Assembly (NCBI RefSeq): GCF_037026685.1
Contig: NZ_JBANET010000015.1
Location: 61,772 to 125,771 of the forward strand
DNA: 64,000 bases
Direction of reading: 5' to 3'
DNA from: Orrella sp037026685
GTDB lineage: Bacteria > Pseudomonadota > Gammaproteobacteria > Burkholderiales > Burkholderiaceae_B
A program made the position numbers and the translations under genes. Shown here piece after piece: positions 8,146 through 16,957 of the stretch. The notes beneath the pieces are model-generated. The model worked only from the letters and a program-made list of their open reading frames with translations. It did not search any database and was not told the DNA's origin. Within the stretch, counting starts at the first letter, position 1. Each line of letters starts with the position of its first letter.

Positions 8146-8436
8146 GATGAAGCGCTCGGCCTTGCCACTGGTCTGTGGCAGGTAGGGCCGGGTGAAGCGG
8201 TGTTTGATGCCAAGATCACGGCATAAGACGGCGAAGGCGCGGCTGCGGGAGGCCGGCCGTTATCGGTGAGCAGGCGCCGGATTGCCACGCCCGGGCGCTT
8301 GGAGTAGGCCACGGCGTCCTTCAGGAACTGGACTGCACTGGGGAAACGCTCGTCGGGATGAATGTCGGTAAAGGCCACGCGGGCGTGGTCATCGATGGCC
8401 ACGACACGAAGTCCCAGCCGGCACCATCCACGCTAG
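8146..8436 (-). pseudogene. Remnant of an IS481-family transposase
   Basis: The minus strand encodes the catalytic core of an IS481-type DDE transposase in broken frames: VDGAGWDFV, then VAIDDHARVAFTDIHPDERF with SAVQFLKDAVAY, RLLTDNG and, after a shift, FTRPYLPQTSGKAERFI. At least two frame changes are visible: a lost base before VAIDDHAR and a change after LLTDNG. The N-terminal DNA-binding part, the C-terminal end and both terminal inverted repeats are absent. The remnant abuts the stop of the lipoprotein hydrolase gene. It cannot be active. IS481 and IS1002 are related and I cannot tell which is the closer parent. Confidence 0.88.
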
Positions 8437-9282
8437 TCAATCAGCAGCAGCCGGGCCGCCCACCAGGCGCGGCCACGCGTGCACCCAGCAGCAGCGATGG
8501 TCGAAGCCGGGAACGACCACGACCTGCGGCCGCTGCTGCGCGGGGAAGCGGCCGGCGTATGCGCGCGCGACTCGCGGCGGCATGACCGCATCCTCGCCGC
8601 CGGCGTAGTGCCGCTGGGCAATCGCCGCCAAGGCCTGCCAGGCGTCGGCCGGATTGAGCGAACCGACCAGAGGCTTCAGGCGCTGGCCGGCCGTCCAGGC
8701 CGACGTATGCAGGTTGCCGGCCACGGTCAGCAAGCGGGCGACGTCGGACCGGCGCGCCGCGACGAGCGCGGCCACTGCGCCACCGCCGGAATAGCCCACC
8801 AGTTCGACGGAACTGGCGCCGTAGCGAGCCTGCAACTGCGCGATGGCCCGGTCGCTGGCGGCGACGACTTCGGGCGCGAAGCGCCGTGCCGTCCAGTAGC
8901 CGGCGGAACAGCCGCGCCGGGCCTGTCCTTCCACGTACTGGCACGGCCGGGCCAGGTAGACGGCCTTGCCGCGCGGATCGCGTATGGCCAGCCGCAGCGC
9001 CAGCGGGTCCCGCGGCGTAGGGTCGAACGCAGGCGTGCCAGCGTCCACCCAGGCGGCCCCGTCTCCCTCGATATATACCGTCAGCACATCGGCCCGCGAC
9101 AGGCCGGGCGGCACGAAGGCGGCCAGCACGAAGGCGCCGGCGTCCAAGTCCAGACGCTGCCAGCCCGCCTGATGGGCGACACCGGCCGCCGCGGCCCGCC
9201 GCTCCTGCGCGGACGGGACCACGCAGCCTGCGAGCAGCGCGGCCAGCAGGACAACGGGCAGGAAGAACCGCGCCAGGGACAT
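8437..9282 (-). CDS. Putative lipoprotein with alpha/beta-hydrolase fold
   Basis: 281 aa beginning MSLARFFLPVVLLAALLAGC, a lipoprotein signal with lipobox LAGC (Cys20). The mature part has VELVGYSGGGAVAAL, a nucleophile elbow GYSGG, and near the C-terminus VVPGFDHRCCW, whose His would complete the triad. It probably hydrolyses an ester at the inner face of an envelope membrane; the substrate is unknown. The start is 20 bp after the autotransporter stop, so it shares that transcript. It ends exactly where the transposase remnant begins, so the original C-terminus may have been altered by that insertion. Confidence 0.75.
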   Translation of the reverse strand: MSLARFFLPVVLLAALLAGCVVPSAQERRAAAAGVAHQAGWQRLDLDAGAFVLAAFVPPGLSRADVLTVYIEGDGAAWVDAGTPAFDPTPRDPLALRLAIRDPRGKAVYLARPCQYVEGQARRGCSAGYWTARRFAPEVVAASDRAIAQLQARYGASSVELVGYSGGGAVAALVAARRSDVARLLTVAGNLHTSAWTAGQRLKPLVGSLNPADAWQALAAIAQRHYAGGEDAVMPPRVARAYAGRFPAQQRPQVVVVPGFDHRCCWVHAWPRLVGGPAAAD

Positions 9283-9302
9283 CGCCGCCTGCGGCGCAGG
9301 TT

Positions 9303-11693
9303 TCAGAACGCCCAGCGCACGTGGACCGAGGCGGTCTGCGCGACGAAGCCGCTGCGGCCTTCCACGTCGTAGCGCGCCGTGACCTCGGTGCGCTCGGTCG
9401 CGCGCAGGGCCAGGCCCAGTCCGGCGCGGCCCAGCCACCGGCCCGGCTGCATGCCCGGCGTGCGGAACGCCGCCCCGCCGCCCACGTAGCTGGCCGTGAT
9501 GCCGTTGTCCTCGCCCAGCATCTCGTAGGCTACGCCCACGTTGGCCCCGATCGCCGCGCGATCGCCGAGCTGGTGCTGCAGCCGCCCCTCCAGCATCGCG
9601 AACCATTGCTCGCTGGTCTGCGACCGCACCTTCAGATTCAGGTCCCCGGCGCCCTTCTCGGTGTAGGACTCGTTGCGGATGCGGTAGTAGTCCGTGCGCA
9701 GCGACGGCGTGAAGCGCGTCCTGTCGCCGAGTTGGAAGCCACGGCCGATGCCCGCGCCCAGGTGGACCGTCGTACTGTCGAAATCCGACTCGGCCCTGCG
9801 GTCCAGCCCGCCGAAGCGGATCGTGCGCTGGCCGTCGTTGCGGTTGATGCCGACATCGGCCTGCCAGTTGACTTCCACCTGCGGCCACGCGGCGATATCG
9901 TGGCTGCCGTAGGCCATCAGCTGATAGGCATCGACGTCGGCCTTGCTGGCGCTGGCGGTGGAGCGCCCGCTCACGTCGCTGCGGGCATAGGAGAACGCCA
10001 CGCCCAGGCGGCTGGCCCGGCCCACCTCGGCATCGCCGCCGAATACGAAGCCGTAGGTGCTGGCGCGGTATCCGGCGATGCCGCCCCGGTCGTCCTGCTC
10101 GGCATACGAGGCCAGCGGCTTGAACCACAGATGCCTGTCGGCCAGGAAGCCCTCGCCCGAGGACATCCCCGAGAAGCCGGCCACGCCGTTCTGGCGGGCC
10201 TGGATCACGCGGCTCACGGCGTGCATGCTGCCCAGCGTGACCTGGTTCAGGCTGGCGCTCATCAGCGGCAGCGTCTGCGCCACGGCGTCGGCCACTTCGC
10301 GCTGGCTGCCCAACCGGCCCAAGGCGGTGACGACCTCGGCCATGTCGCCGGTGTTGCCGGAGCCGGCCACGAAGCCGTCGAGCACGCGCGCCCCGCCCAG
10401 GCCCTGGCCGAAGCCCTGGGCGATCACGCGGCTGGAGACTGCGCCGCCGGCGGGCTCCTTGCCGCCGCCGGGAGAGCCTCCGGATCCGTCACCGTCGCCC
10501 TCGCCCGGCCTGCCGTCCAGCACGGTGCGCAGATCGACGGTGTTCTTGCCGGTGACGGTCGCCTCGAAATTGAACAGTTCGCTGTCGTCGCCGACGATGA
10601 AGGTTTCGCTGCCCGCCTCCAGGCTGCCGGCGGTGATCACGGACTTCATGACGGCACCGTTGGCCAGCGTGTTGCCCTCGTTGACGGAAACGAGCAGCTT
10701 GGTGCCGTCTTCGAAGCTGGCGTGTCCCTCGACGACGAGCTTGCCGTGCTGGGTAGCGCCTGAGGTGGCGATGGCCAGCGTGGCGCCAGCGGACTGGATG
10801 TAGTCTCCCATGATCGTCGCCGTGTCGCCGGCGCCGATGGCGACGGTTCCACGGTTCTGGAAGGCTCCCTCGCCCATCTTGAATCCGTGGTTGCGGACAG
10901 TCATGTGGGCGCCGTCGGCCACGGAGAAATAATCGACGGAGAAATCGCCCTCCGTGGCGAACCTGCCGTTGATCACGACCGCGCTGTCCATGCCGCCCGT
11001 CACCGGGCCGATCAGGCGCGCCTTCTCGCCCTCGATGTAAAGCGTGGCGGAACCGAGGATGACGCGGCCCTCGATGAGGCCGAAGTTCGTAATGCCTCGC
11101 GTGATGGTGCCGAAGTTGTGGATGGCGGACATGGTCGGGCCGCCCGCGCGGATGATGCCTGTATTGACGATCTCGCCTATCGTGCCGCGGTTCGAGACGG
11201 CCGTGCCGCTGGCTTGGATGAGGCCGCTGTTGACCAGCTGGGTCATGGTGGCGTCGAAGCCATTGTAAACGGCAATCGAACCCTCGATCGTGCCGGTATT
11301 GGTCAGCGAAGCGTCCAGGCCATAGTTGTCGAAAGTGAAGTAGGAGAGCATGTCCGATACCATGTCCAGCTTCCCGTGGTTGAGGACGCTGACCCCGGCG
11401 CCGGTGATCCAGACGGCTCTACTACTGGTGGCGAGGATCGATCCGCCTTCGGTGACGGTCAATGCCTGGCCGTCTTCCGCGAGCACGCACCCCTCGCTCT
11501 GCGCAAAGCCGATGCTCACGGACGGCCCGGAGCATGCCGGCGCGGCGTGGGCCGGCGCGGCGGCCAACGCATGCAAGGCGGCGGCGACCGCCGCGGCCAG
11601 CACGGCGACGTGGGGCGGCCCGGCGCGCCGCCGCGGCGCGGGGCGGGAAGGACACGTACGATTCTGCTTGCAAAGGCGGCGAGCCTCGACCAT
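9303..11693 (-). CDS. Autotransporter (type Va secretion) with beta-helical passenger
   Basis: 796 aa. A long, Arg-rich signal region (about residues 1-48) ends AAPAHA. The passenger (about 50-430) is rich in short strands with recurrent N-x-G units such as LTNTGTIEG, VNSGLIQASG, SNRGTIGEI and VNTGIIRAGG, typical of a beta-helix. A Gly/Asp linker (about 435-460) precedes the C-terminal barrel (about 530-796), which ends VHVRWAF with terminal Phe. The start at 11693 is chosen because AGAGGAG lies just upstream; the upstream ATG at 11795 has no such site. It lies between a sensor kinase gene and a lipoprotein gene on the same strand. The ligand is unknown. Confidence 0.88.
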   Translation of the reverse strand: MVEARRLCKQNRTCPSRPAPRRRAGPPHVAVLAAAVAAALHALAAAPAHAAPACSGPSVSIGFAQSEGCVLAEDGQALTVTEGGSILATSSRAVWITGAGVSVLNHGKLDMVSDMLSYFTFDNYGLDASLTNTGTIEGSIAVYNGFDATMTQLVNSGLIQASGTAVSNRGTIGEIVNTGIIRAGGPTMSAIHNFGTITRGITNFGLIEGRVILGSATLYIEGEKARLIGPVTGGMDSAVVINGRFATEGDFSVDYFSVADGAHMTVRNHGFKMGEGAFQNRGTVAIGAGDTATIMGDYIQSAGATLAIATSGATQHGKLVVEGHASFEDGTKLLVSVNEGNTLANGAVMKSVITAGSLEAGSETFIVGDDSELFNFEATVTGKNTVDLRTVLDGRPGEGDGDGSGGSPGGGKEPAGGAVSSRVIAQGFGQGLGGARVLDGFVAGSGNTGDMAEVVTALGRLGSQREVADAVAQTLPLMSASLNQVTLGSMHAVSRVIQARQNGVAGFSGMSSGEGFLADRHLWFKPLASYAEQDDRGGIAGYRASTYGFVFGGDAEVGRASRLGVAFSYARSDVSGRSTASASKADVDAYQLMAYGSHDIAAWPQVEVNWQADVGINRNDGQRTIRFGGLDRRAESDFDSTTVHLGAGIGRGFQLGDRTRFTPSLRTDYYRIRNESYTEKGAGDLNLKVRSQTSEQWFAMLEGRLQHQLGDRAAIGANVGVAYEMLGEDNGITASYVGGGAAFRTPGMQPGRWLGRAGLGLALRATERTEVTARYDVEGRSGFVAQTASVHVRWAF

Positions 11694-11778
11694 GGACTTC
11701 TCCTCTGACGCATTCCCGGCGCGCCGCCGCGGCTGCCTTCCAAGGCATGTGGCGCACGCACCCCAAGGACAACTTAAG

Positions 11779-11801
11779 TGACAATAAGTAAACAATTGTC
11801 A
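11779..11801. promoter_or_regulatory. Inverted repeat upstream of the autotransporter
   Basis: TGACAAT (11779-11785) and ATTGTCA (11795-11801) form a perfect 7-bp inverted repeat around a 9-bp AT-rich spacer, in the 286-bp gap between the kinase stop and the autotransporter start. It is the AT-richest part of the gap and is a plausible operator. The DNA-binding protein is unknown; the neighbouring OmpR-type regulator is one candidate. Confidence 0.4.
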
Positions 11802-11979
11802 TCAGTATGCCGATTCTTGTCCTTTTGAAACTGAGCAAATCTGAGCGGATCGGCCCAGCAGGCAGAAGCTCCCGCACATCGCGCCGCGCAACGGGCGCGC
11901 GCCACCCGCGCACGGTCGGCAGCGGCCAGGATGGAGAAAAAACGGGCGGCCTGCGCCCGTCGCAGCGCAACTGGCGGGC

Positions 11980-14031
11980 TCAGCCCGCCGCGACGGGCCG
12001 GGGCAGTGTGAGACGGAACGTCACCGGCTCGTCGCCCCCGGCGCAGGCAAGCTCGACCGAACCGCCCAGCCTGGCGGCGATCTGGCGCACCAGGTACAGG
12101 CCCAGGCCCGCGCCTGGCCGGAGCATGGCGTTCTGCCCGCGGTAGTACTTCTGGAACAGGCGCTCGCGCTCCTGCACGGGAATGCGGGCGCCGGCATTGG
12201 TAACGTCGATGTGCACGGCATGGCCCTCTCCCCGGACCGAGACCTCGACCCGGCCGTCCGGCGGCGCATGGCGGTCGGCATTGGCCAGCAGGTTGCGCAG
12301 CGCGATATGCAACAGCCCGGCATCGCTGCGCAGCGATGCCGCAGGCGGCTGGAACGTGCACAGGACCCGGCCGGGTCCGAACCCCTGCGCCAGCTCCTCG
12401 AGCATGGCCCGCAAATCGCACTGGCTGTCGTGCAGGTCGGCGCGCGGTTCGCGGATCCGGTCGTCGGTCAGGTATTCGTCCACCAGCGCCAGCAGGCGCA
12501 GCGAGGCATCGCGGATGTTCCGGCACCGCGTCCGGCTTTTCTCGGCCGGCGCGTCCAGGTTGCGGGCGAGCTGCTGCGCCGACGTGCCGATGATCGCCAG
12601 CGGCGTGCGGAACTCGTGCGACACCATTGCGACGAAGTCGCGCTGCTCGGCCAGAACTCTGCGCTCGGAGGCCAGCGCCTGGCGCAGCTCTTCCTCGACC
12701 CGCTCGCGCCGCCCGATCTCGGCCGACAGGTCGGCGGTGCGCTGCGCCACCTCGCGCTCCAGACGCTGGTTGTGCTGCCGGGCCAGGTCCGCGGCGAGCT
12801 TGGCCTGGCGCAGTTCCCGGGCGCGCCGCTTGCGCTCGTGCCCGCCGATGATGATGAGACTGAGCAGCAGCATGTGCACCATGGTGCCCAGCAGCGACGC
12901 ATGCTCGGTGAATGCGTTGACGGGCAGCAGCCCCAGATTGCGCAGGAAGCTGATCAGTACGCCCGCGTAGAACACGCCGAAGACCGGCAGGAAGTAGCGC
13001 GCCGGGCGCCAGCCGCGCCACAGCAGATAGCCGGCCAGCGCCGAGAACACCGGTATCAGCGCGATCGCCAGCAGTTGGATGGGCTGCATGCCCAAGGCAT
13101 ATCGGCCGGACAGGATGAGCGCCGCGCACAGCACGGCGGCGGCCTGGCAGGCCCGGCTGGTCCAGCGCGTGGCGCGCGGAAAGCGGCGGGCCAGTTCCAG
13201 CTGGCGCAGGGCCATCGCCAGGCCGATGGGCACGCCGCAGGCGATGCCCACGCCCAGGATCCTGTCGCTCCATGCCACGGGCAGCCCGCTCAGCTGCTGG
13301 ATCAGCCCCAGCGACATCACTTCGTTGAACACGCAGATGCCGATGTAGGCCAGGAACAGGCCGCTCGCCGGGGCGCGCGTGCCCAGCCAGAACGCGGCAT
13401 GCAGGCCGATCAGCAGCAGATAGAAGCCGGCGTACAGGCCGAACAGCAGCCCTTCCCTGCGGGATCGGTTGTCGAAGGCCAGCCGCTGCCAGACTTCCAT
13501 TCGGGTCAGGATGGCGTTCTTGCTTTGCAGGCGCACCAGCAGGACGTGCTCGCCGGGCTCGGAAGGCGAGAAATGGAATACCGGGCTGCGATGGTCCACG
13601 GGCCAGTCCCGGCGGCTGACGTCTTCGCCGCTGTGTCCCAGCAGGCGCCAGCCGCCTGCGCCGCGCGCATAGAGCTGCACGTCGTCCAGCAGCGCGTTGC
13701 CCAGCCGCAGCATCCAGCCGTCCGGCCGCACCTGCCACACGTACAGCCTGAGCCGCAGCCAGACGGTATGCGTGGTGAAGCCTGCATTCAGGCTGCCGGG
13801 CAAGGCGGACCAGCCTGCCGCCGCGTCGGCCTGCCGCGCATCGAGCACGCCCCCGGGGTCGTCCAGGCGTTCCAGATAGCCGGCGGTATCATGTACGGCG
13901 TGCGCGTCGTCCAGGTGCAGCACCGCGGCGCCCGCCGGCAGCCAGGCGGCCAGCGCGAGGGCGGCGATCAGCAGCCGCCAGCCCGGCAGCCAGAAGATTC
14001 GTTGGAGACTATGGTTCCGTCGTTCCATCAT
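11980..14031 (-). CDS. 7TMR-DISM sensor histidine kinase
   Basis: 683 aa. A signal/TM segment (LLIAALALAAWLPAGAA) is followed by a periplasmic 7TMR-DISMED-type domain (about 40-180), a block of about seven membrane helices (about 190-390), a short coiled coil (ELRQAKLAADLARQHNQRLE), a HisKA domain with H472 in MVSHEFRTPL, and an HATPase_c domain with N box LLANADRHAP and GAGLGLYLV. The usual D-x-G-x-G of the G1 box reads NAGAR here, a divergence seen in some kinases. Its partner is probably the divergent regulator at 14099, 67 bp away. The autotransporter lies downstream on the same strand. Confidence 0.9.
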   Translation of the reverse strand: MMERRNHSLQRIFWLPGWRLLIAALALAAWLPAGAAVLHLDDAHAVHDTAGYLERLDDPGGVLDARQADAAAGWSALPGSLNAGFTTHTVWLRLRLYVWQVRPDGWMLRLGNALLDDVQLYARGAGGWRLLGHSGEDVSRRDWPVDHRSPVFHFSPSEPGEHVLLVRLQSKNAILTRMEVWQRLAFDNRSRREGLLFGLYAGFYLLLIGLHAAFWLGTRAPASGLFLAYIGICVFNEVMSLGLIQQLSGLPVAWSDRILGVGIACGVPIGLAMALRQLELARRFPRATRWTSRACQAAAVLCAALILSGRYALGMQPIQLLAIALIPVFSALAGYLLWRGWRPARYFLPVFGVFYAGVLISFLRNLGLLPVNAFTEHASLLGTMVHMLLLSLIIIGGHERKRRARELRQAKLAADLARQHNQRLEREVAQRTADLSAEIGRRERVEEELRQALASERRVLAEQRDFVAMVSHEFRTPLAIIGTSAQQLARNLDAPAEKSRTRCRNIRDASLRLLALVDEYLTDDRIREPRADLHDSQCDLRAMLEELAQGFGPGRVLCTFQPPAASLRSDAGLLHIALRNLLANADRHAPPDGRVEVSVRGEGHAVHIDVTNAGARIPVQERERLFQKYYRGQNAMLRPGAGLGLYLVRQIAARLGGSVELACAGGDEPVTFRLTLPRPVAAG

Positions 14032-14098
14032 GCAGGTTCTCGCCGTGCAGCAGGCGCATGCGCGGCGCCCGGCCGTCCGGGCACATAGGGGTCTTTGC

Positions 14099-14797
14099 AT
14101 GCTGGACGTGATTTTGCTTGAAGACGAGCCGGTGCTGCGGCAGGAGCTGGGCGAATTCCTGGAGGAACTGGGATATGCGCCCGTCTGCCTGTCCAGCCTG
14201 GAAGAGTTCGAACGGCGATTCGAGCCGGGCCGCCACCGGCTCGCCATCATCGACATCGGCCTGCCGGACGGCTGCGGGCTCGAACTGATCCGGCGGCTGC
14301 GCACGGCCGGCGAGCCCGTCGGCATCATCGTCTTCAGCGCCCGCGGCACCAGCGCGGACAAGGTGCTGGGCCTGGAACTGGGCGCCGACCATTACCTGGG
14401 CAAGAACGCCGATCTCGACGTGCTGGCCGCGACGCTGGCCGCGCTGGTGCGCAGCCTGGCGCTCGTGCCGGCCGCCCCCGCCGAGGAATCCTCGTGCTGG
14501 GTGCTGGACATGGGGCCGCGCGTGCTGCACATCCCCGGCGCGCCGACCGTGCCGCTGTCGCAGCAGGATGCCCTCGTCCTGCGCTGCCTGATGGCCCGCC
14601 CGGGCCAAAACGTCACCCGCCGGCAGGTCGTCGAGGCGCTCGGAGCGCAGTACCTGGATTACGACCAGCGCCGGCTGGACACGCAGATGCTGCGGCTGCG
14701 ACGCCGGATCGGCTCGCTCAGCGGCCGGACGCTGCCGGTCAAGACGGTACGCAATACCGGCTACTGCTTCTATGCCCATGCCGAGATCCGGGCCTGA
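14099..14797 (+). CDS. OmpR/PhoB-family response regulator
   Basis: 232 aa. The receiver domain (about 1-115) has the acidic pocket LLEDE, phosphoacceptor D52 in IIDIGLPDG, and a Lys in YLGKNAD. The C-terminal winged helix (about 145-228) has VTRRQVVEALG and a typical LDTQMLRLRRRI recognition region, ending TVRNTGYCFYA. The start at 14099 begins the receiver fold at once (MLDVILLEDEPV). It is divergent from the sensor kinase, so the pair can be jointly regulated. Whether it controls the nearby autotransporter is inference from position. Confidence 0.9.
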   Translation: MLDVILLEDEPVLRQELGEFLEELGYAPVCLSSLEEFERRFEPGRHRLAIIDIGLPDGCGLELIRRLRTAGEPVGIIVFSARGTSADKVLGLELGADHYLGKNADLDVLAATLAALVRSLALVPAAPAEESSCWVLDMGPRVLHIPGAPTVPLSQQDALVLRCLMARPGQNVTRRQVVEALGAQYLDYDQRRLDTQMLRLRRRIGSLSGRTLPVKTVRNTGYCFYAHAEIRA

Positions 14798-14917
14798 GCC
14801 CGCGGGCACGGGCCTTAGCCGCGACGGACGCCTACCCATGAACGTCTGAGGCGCTCGATCCCAACCAAGAAGGCAGGGGTCAATTCGGCTGTCTGCCGGA
14901 ATCAGTCCAACGGACGA

Positions 14918-14962
14918 AAAAAAGCCGGGATCCCTTGATTCTCCTGGGTTTCCCGGCTTTTT
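14918..14962. terminator. Bidirectional terminator between the response regulator and ssrA
   Basis: AAAGCCGGGA and TCCCGGCTTT form a 10-bp stem flanked by A and T runs (14918-14930 with 14951-14962), with a loop of about 20 nt. On the minus strand it lies 24 nt beyond the tmRNA 3' end and carries a T run; it can also end plus-strand transcription from the response regulator. Confidence 0.85.
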
Positions 14963-14985
14963 AAGTACTTCAGCGGATAGGTAAG

Positions 14986-15348
14986 TGGTGGAGCCGGGGG
15001 GAATTGAACCCCCGTCCGCGAGCCCTCTGCAGGCAGTTCTACATGCGTAGTCGGTCTATTTGGATTTAACCCCGGACTTAGCCGACCGACAGGCCGGACC
15101 GAGGCGATTCACATGGCTTTAAGACAATGCCGAGTGACCTGACATTGCCCGATTCCTTGTAGATAACGTTGCTGCGGGTTTTACCCCGCCTGACCCAAGG
15201 ACAGATCAGTGCAACGGCTCACCGCTTAAGCGGCGAGAGCGAAACGCTCGTCGTTGGCGTTTGTAGTGTTCCAGTGGTTTTACGAGCGTACTGGTGCTCG
15301 ACATGCCCTGCTCTGTTTCGCGACCCTCGTCGAATCCGGATCGGCCCC
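14986..15348 (-). ncRNA. ssrA: tmRNA
   Basis: The 363-nt RNA rescues stalled ribosomes by trans-translation. The 5' end GGGGCCG pairs with CGGCUCC at the 3' end to form the acceptor stem, and the 3' terminus is encoded CCA. The T-arm motif GGTTCAATTCCCCCC is present. The tag frame (15258 to 15226) reads ANDERFALAA followed by TAA, with the resume codon in GCCAAC. The ends were set from the acceptor pairing. Confidence 0.97.
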
Positions 15349-15357
15349 AGAACCTCT

Positions 15358-15363
15358 ATTGTA
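15358..15363 (-). promoter_or_regulatory. ssrA -10 element
   Basis: On the minus strand TACAAT lies about 10 nt upstream of the tmRNA 5' end, as expected for a sigma-70 -10 box. No strong -35 is seen at the right spacing (GTGCTT at 17 bp is the best). Confidence 0.6.
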
Positions 15364-15525
15364 CCCCTTTGCTGTCGCAAAAGCACCGTCGAATTGGCAA
15401 GCACGCCACAGTGCGGCGGGTTACAAAGTGAATCCCGCCGGGCCCCGTGCCTGGCGCGGTCCCGGGTAACATAGGCCGGCCTGTCCCCGAAACATCTTCG
15501 CGGGTAAGGGCGCAGCGGAACGACT

Positions 15526-15840
15526 ATGGAATCGGACGGTTTCTTCTCATGGCTGGGCAACGCCTTCGGCGAGGCGGTCCGGGTCATCATCGCCACCTTG
15601 CGCTGGCTCTTCGGCGGGCTGGGCCAGGCCATCGGCGATTTTTCCGACGGCGTGGCCAACGCCATCGGCATGAGCCCCACCTTCTTCAACTTCGCCTTGC
15701 TGGTGCTGGGCTTGCTGTGCCTGTATAGCGGCGTGCGGGCGTTCTTCGCGCGTTCCCCGGTGGCCGGCATCATCTGGCTGGTCATCGCGCTTTTCCTGCT
15801 GGGCGGGCTCATCGGCCAGCCGCCTGCGCCCGCCACCTAG
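15526..15840 (+). CDS. Small integral membrane protein
   Basis: 104 aa with an amphipathic N-terminal part (FFSWLGNAFGEAVRVIIATLRWLFGGLGQAIGDF) and two clear membrane helices (about 52-68, FNFALLVLGLLCLYSG, and about 78-95, GIIWLVIALFLLGGLIG). No enzymatic motifs. It stands alone beside ssrA. The TAG stop lies in a 17-bp duplicated sequence. Function not recognised. Confidence 0.7.
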   Translation: MESDGFFSWLGNAFGEAVRVIIATLRWLFGGLGQAIGDFSDGVANAIGMSPTFFNFALLVLGLLCLYSGVRAFFARSPVAGIIWLVIALFLLGGLIGQPPAPAT

Positions 15841-15865
15841 CGCGTATCGCCACCTAGCGCATATC
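15832..15865 (+). repeat. 17-bp direct duplication across a stop codon
   Basis: GCCACCTAGCGC(G/A)TATC occurs twice in tandem (15832-15848 and 15849-15865) with one mismatch. The first copy contains the TAG stop of the small membrane protein gene. The remaining 250 bp up to the next gene hold GC-rich sequence with no supported feature. Confidence 0.8.
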
Positions 15866-16114
15866 GCCGCCGGCAGCCATCGCCGCACCGCCGATGCGTG
15901 GCAAGCGCGCGGCCGGCTCACAGTTGTTTCCGTGCGCGACCCCCCAAGGACCTCCACCGCCGCCTGCCCACGGGGCGGCGGCGCGCAGGCTGCGCAATGA
16001 CAGGCGCCGACACCAGCGGTTACGCGCAGGCAGGCCGGCCCCGGGTAGCGTGTGGCTAGAGAGCCGGCGCGCCGCGCAAGCGGAGGCCCCGCCGGCCCAT
16101 CCAGGAGCCACGGC

Positions 16115-16945
16115 ATGCAGCAACTTTCCTCTCCCGCCGACCGCGCCAGGCGCGCCTACGCGCGCGGGGCCTTCGCGCTCGGCTTTGCCCTGGGCGGGTT
16201 CTTCGACGGCATCCTGCTGCACCAGATCCTGCAATGGCACCATCTGCTCTCGGGCTGGGACAGCCCTGCCCTGGGCGAGCTCAGATACCAGGTGCTGGCC
16301 GACGGCCTGTTCCACCTGGGCATGTACGGGGTCGCCTGCCTGGGCCTGTGGTGGCTTTACCAGGGCCGCGCCGGCCTGGCAGCAACCGGCGCCGGCAGGC
16401 TGATGGCGGGCTGGGCCGCGATGGGCTTCGGCCTCTGGCATGCGCTGGACGCGGTGCTGTCGCATTGGCTGCTGGGCCTGCATCGCATCAGGATGGACGC
16501 CGGCTCGCCCCTGGCCTGGGACCTGGCCTGGCTGGCGTGCTTCGGCTTGCTGCCGCTGCTGCTGGGCTGGCGTTTGCTGCGCGGGCGCGGCGGCCCGGCT
16601 GGCGGTGGTGGCAAGGCCCGGGCAGGCCTGGCCGCGTGCGTGGCGGCAACCCTGGCGGCCGGCTGGATACAGGCGTTTCCGCTGGCCGCCCAGCCCGATG
16701 GGCTGCTCACCGTCGTCCTGCGTCCCGATGCCTCGCCGCGGGACGTCTTCGCCGCGATGGACCATACCGGCGCGCGCGTGGTCTGGCACGACCGCGACGG
16801 CGGCGTATGGGTGCTGCGGGCCGACCGCCCAGGCTCGGCGTGGCCCTACTACAGGCACGGCGCGATGTACGTGGGCGGCGCCTGGGGCGCGCCAGGCTGC
16901 GCGCAATGGACCCGCGCCGACCTGCCGCCGGGCCGGCGCATTTGA
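16115..16945 (+). CDS. DUF2243-type membrane protein
   Basis: 276 aa. The N-terminal half matches the DUF2243 pattern: GFFDGILLHQILQWHHL in the first helix (about 23-39), then DGLFHLGMYG and GFGLWHALDAVLSHWLLGLHRI, His-rich helices suggestive of metal or haem binding. About four membrane helices are followed by a C-terminal soluble domain (about 200-276) with tandem VLRPDASPRDVFAAMDHTGAR and GVWVLRADR elements, which I do not recognise. CCAGGAGCCACGGC before ATG 16115 fixes the start. The next gene follows after 12 bp, so the two are probably co-expressed. Confidence 0.75.
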   Translation: MQQLSSPADRARRAYARGAFALGFALGGFFDGILLHQILQWHHLLSGWDSPALGELRYQVLADGLFHLGMYGVACLGLWWLYQGRAGLAATGAGRLMAGWAAMGFGLWHALDAVLSHWLLGLHRIRMDAGSPLAWDLAWLACFGLLPLLLGWRLLRGRGGPAGGGGKARAGLAACVAATLAAGWIQAFPLAAQPDGLLTVVLRPDASPRDVFAAMDHTGARVVWHDRDGGVWVLRADRPGSAWPYYRHGAMYVGGAWGAPGCAQWTRADLPPGRRI

Positions 16946-16957
16946 CCCGGGGCGTCC

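Noticed and set aside
8112..8402. Intact small protein of 96 aa overlapping the IS481 remnant
   Set aside because: The first part is transposase core, then the frame shifts to unrelated sequence; it is a pseudogene fragment rather than a gene.
11694..11795. Earlier start (11795) for the autotransporter
   Set aside because: No ribosome site, and the extension would precede a normal signal peptide. AGAGGAG directly supports ATG 11693.
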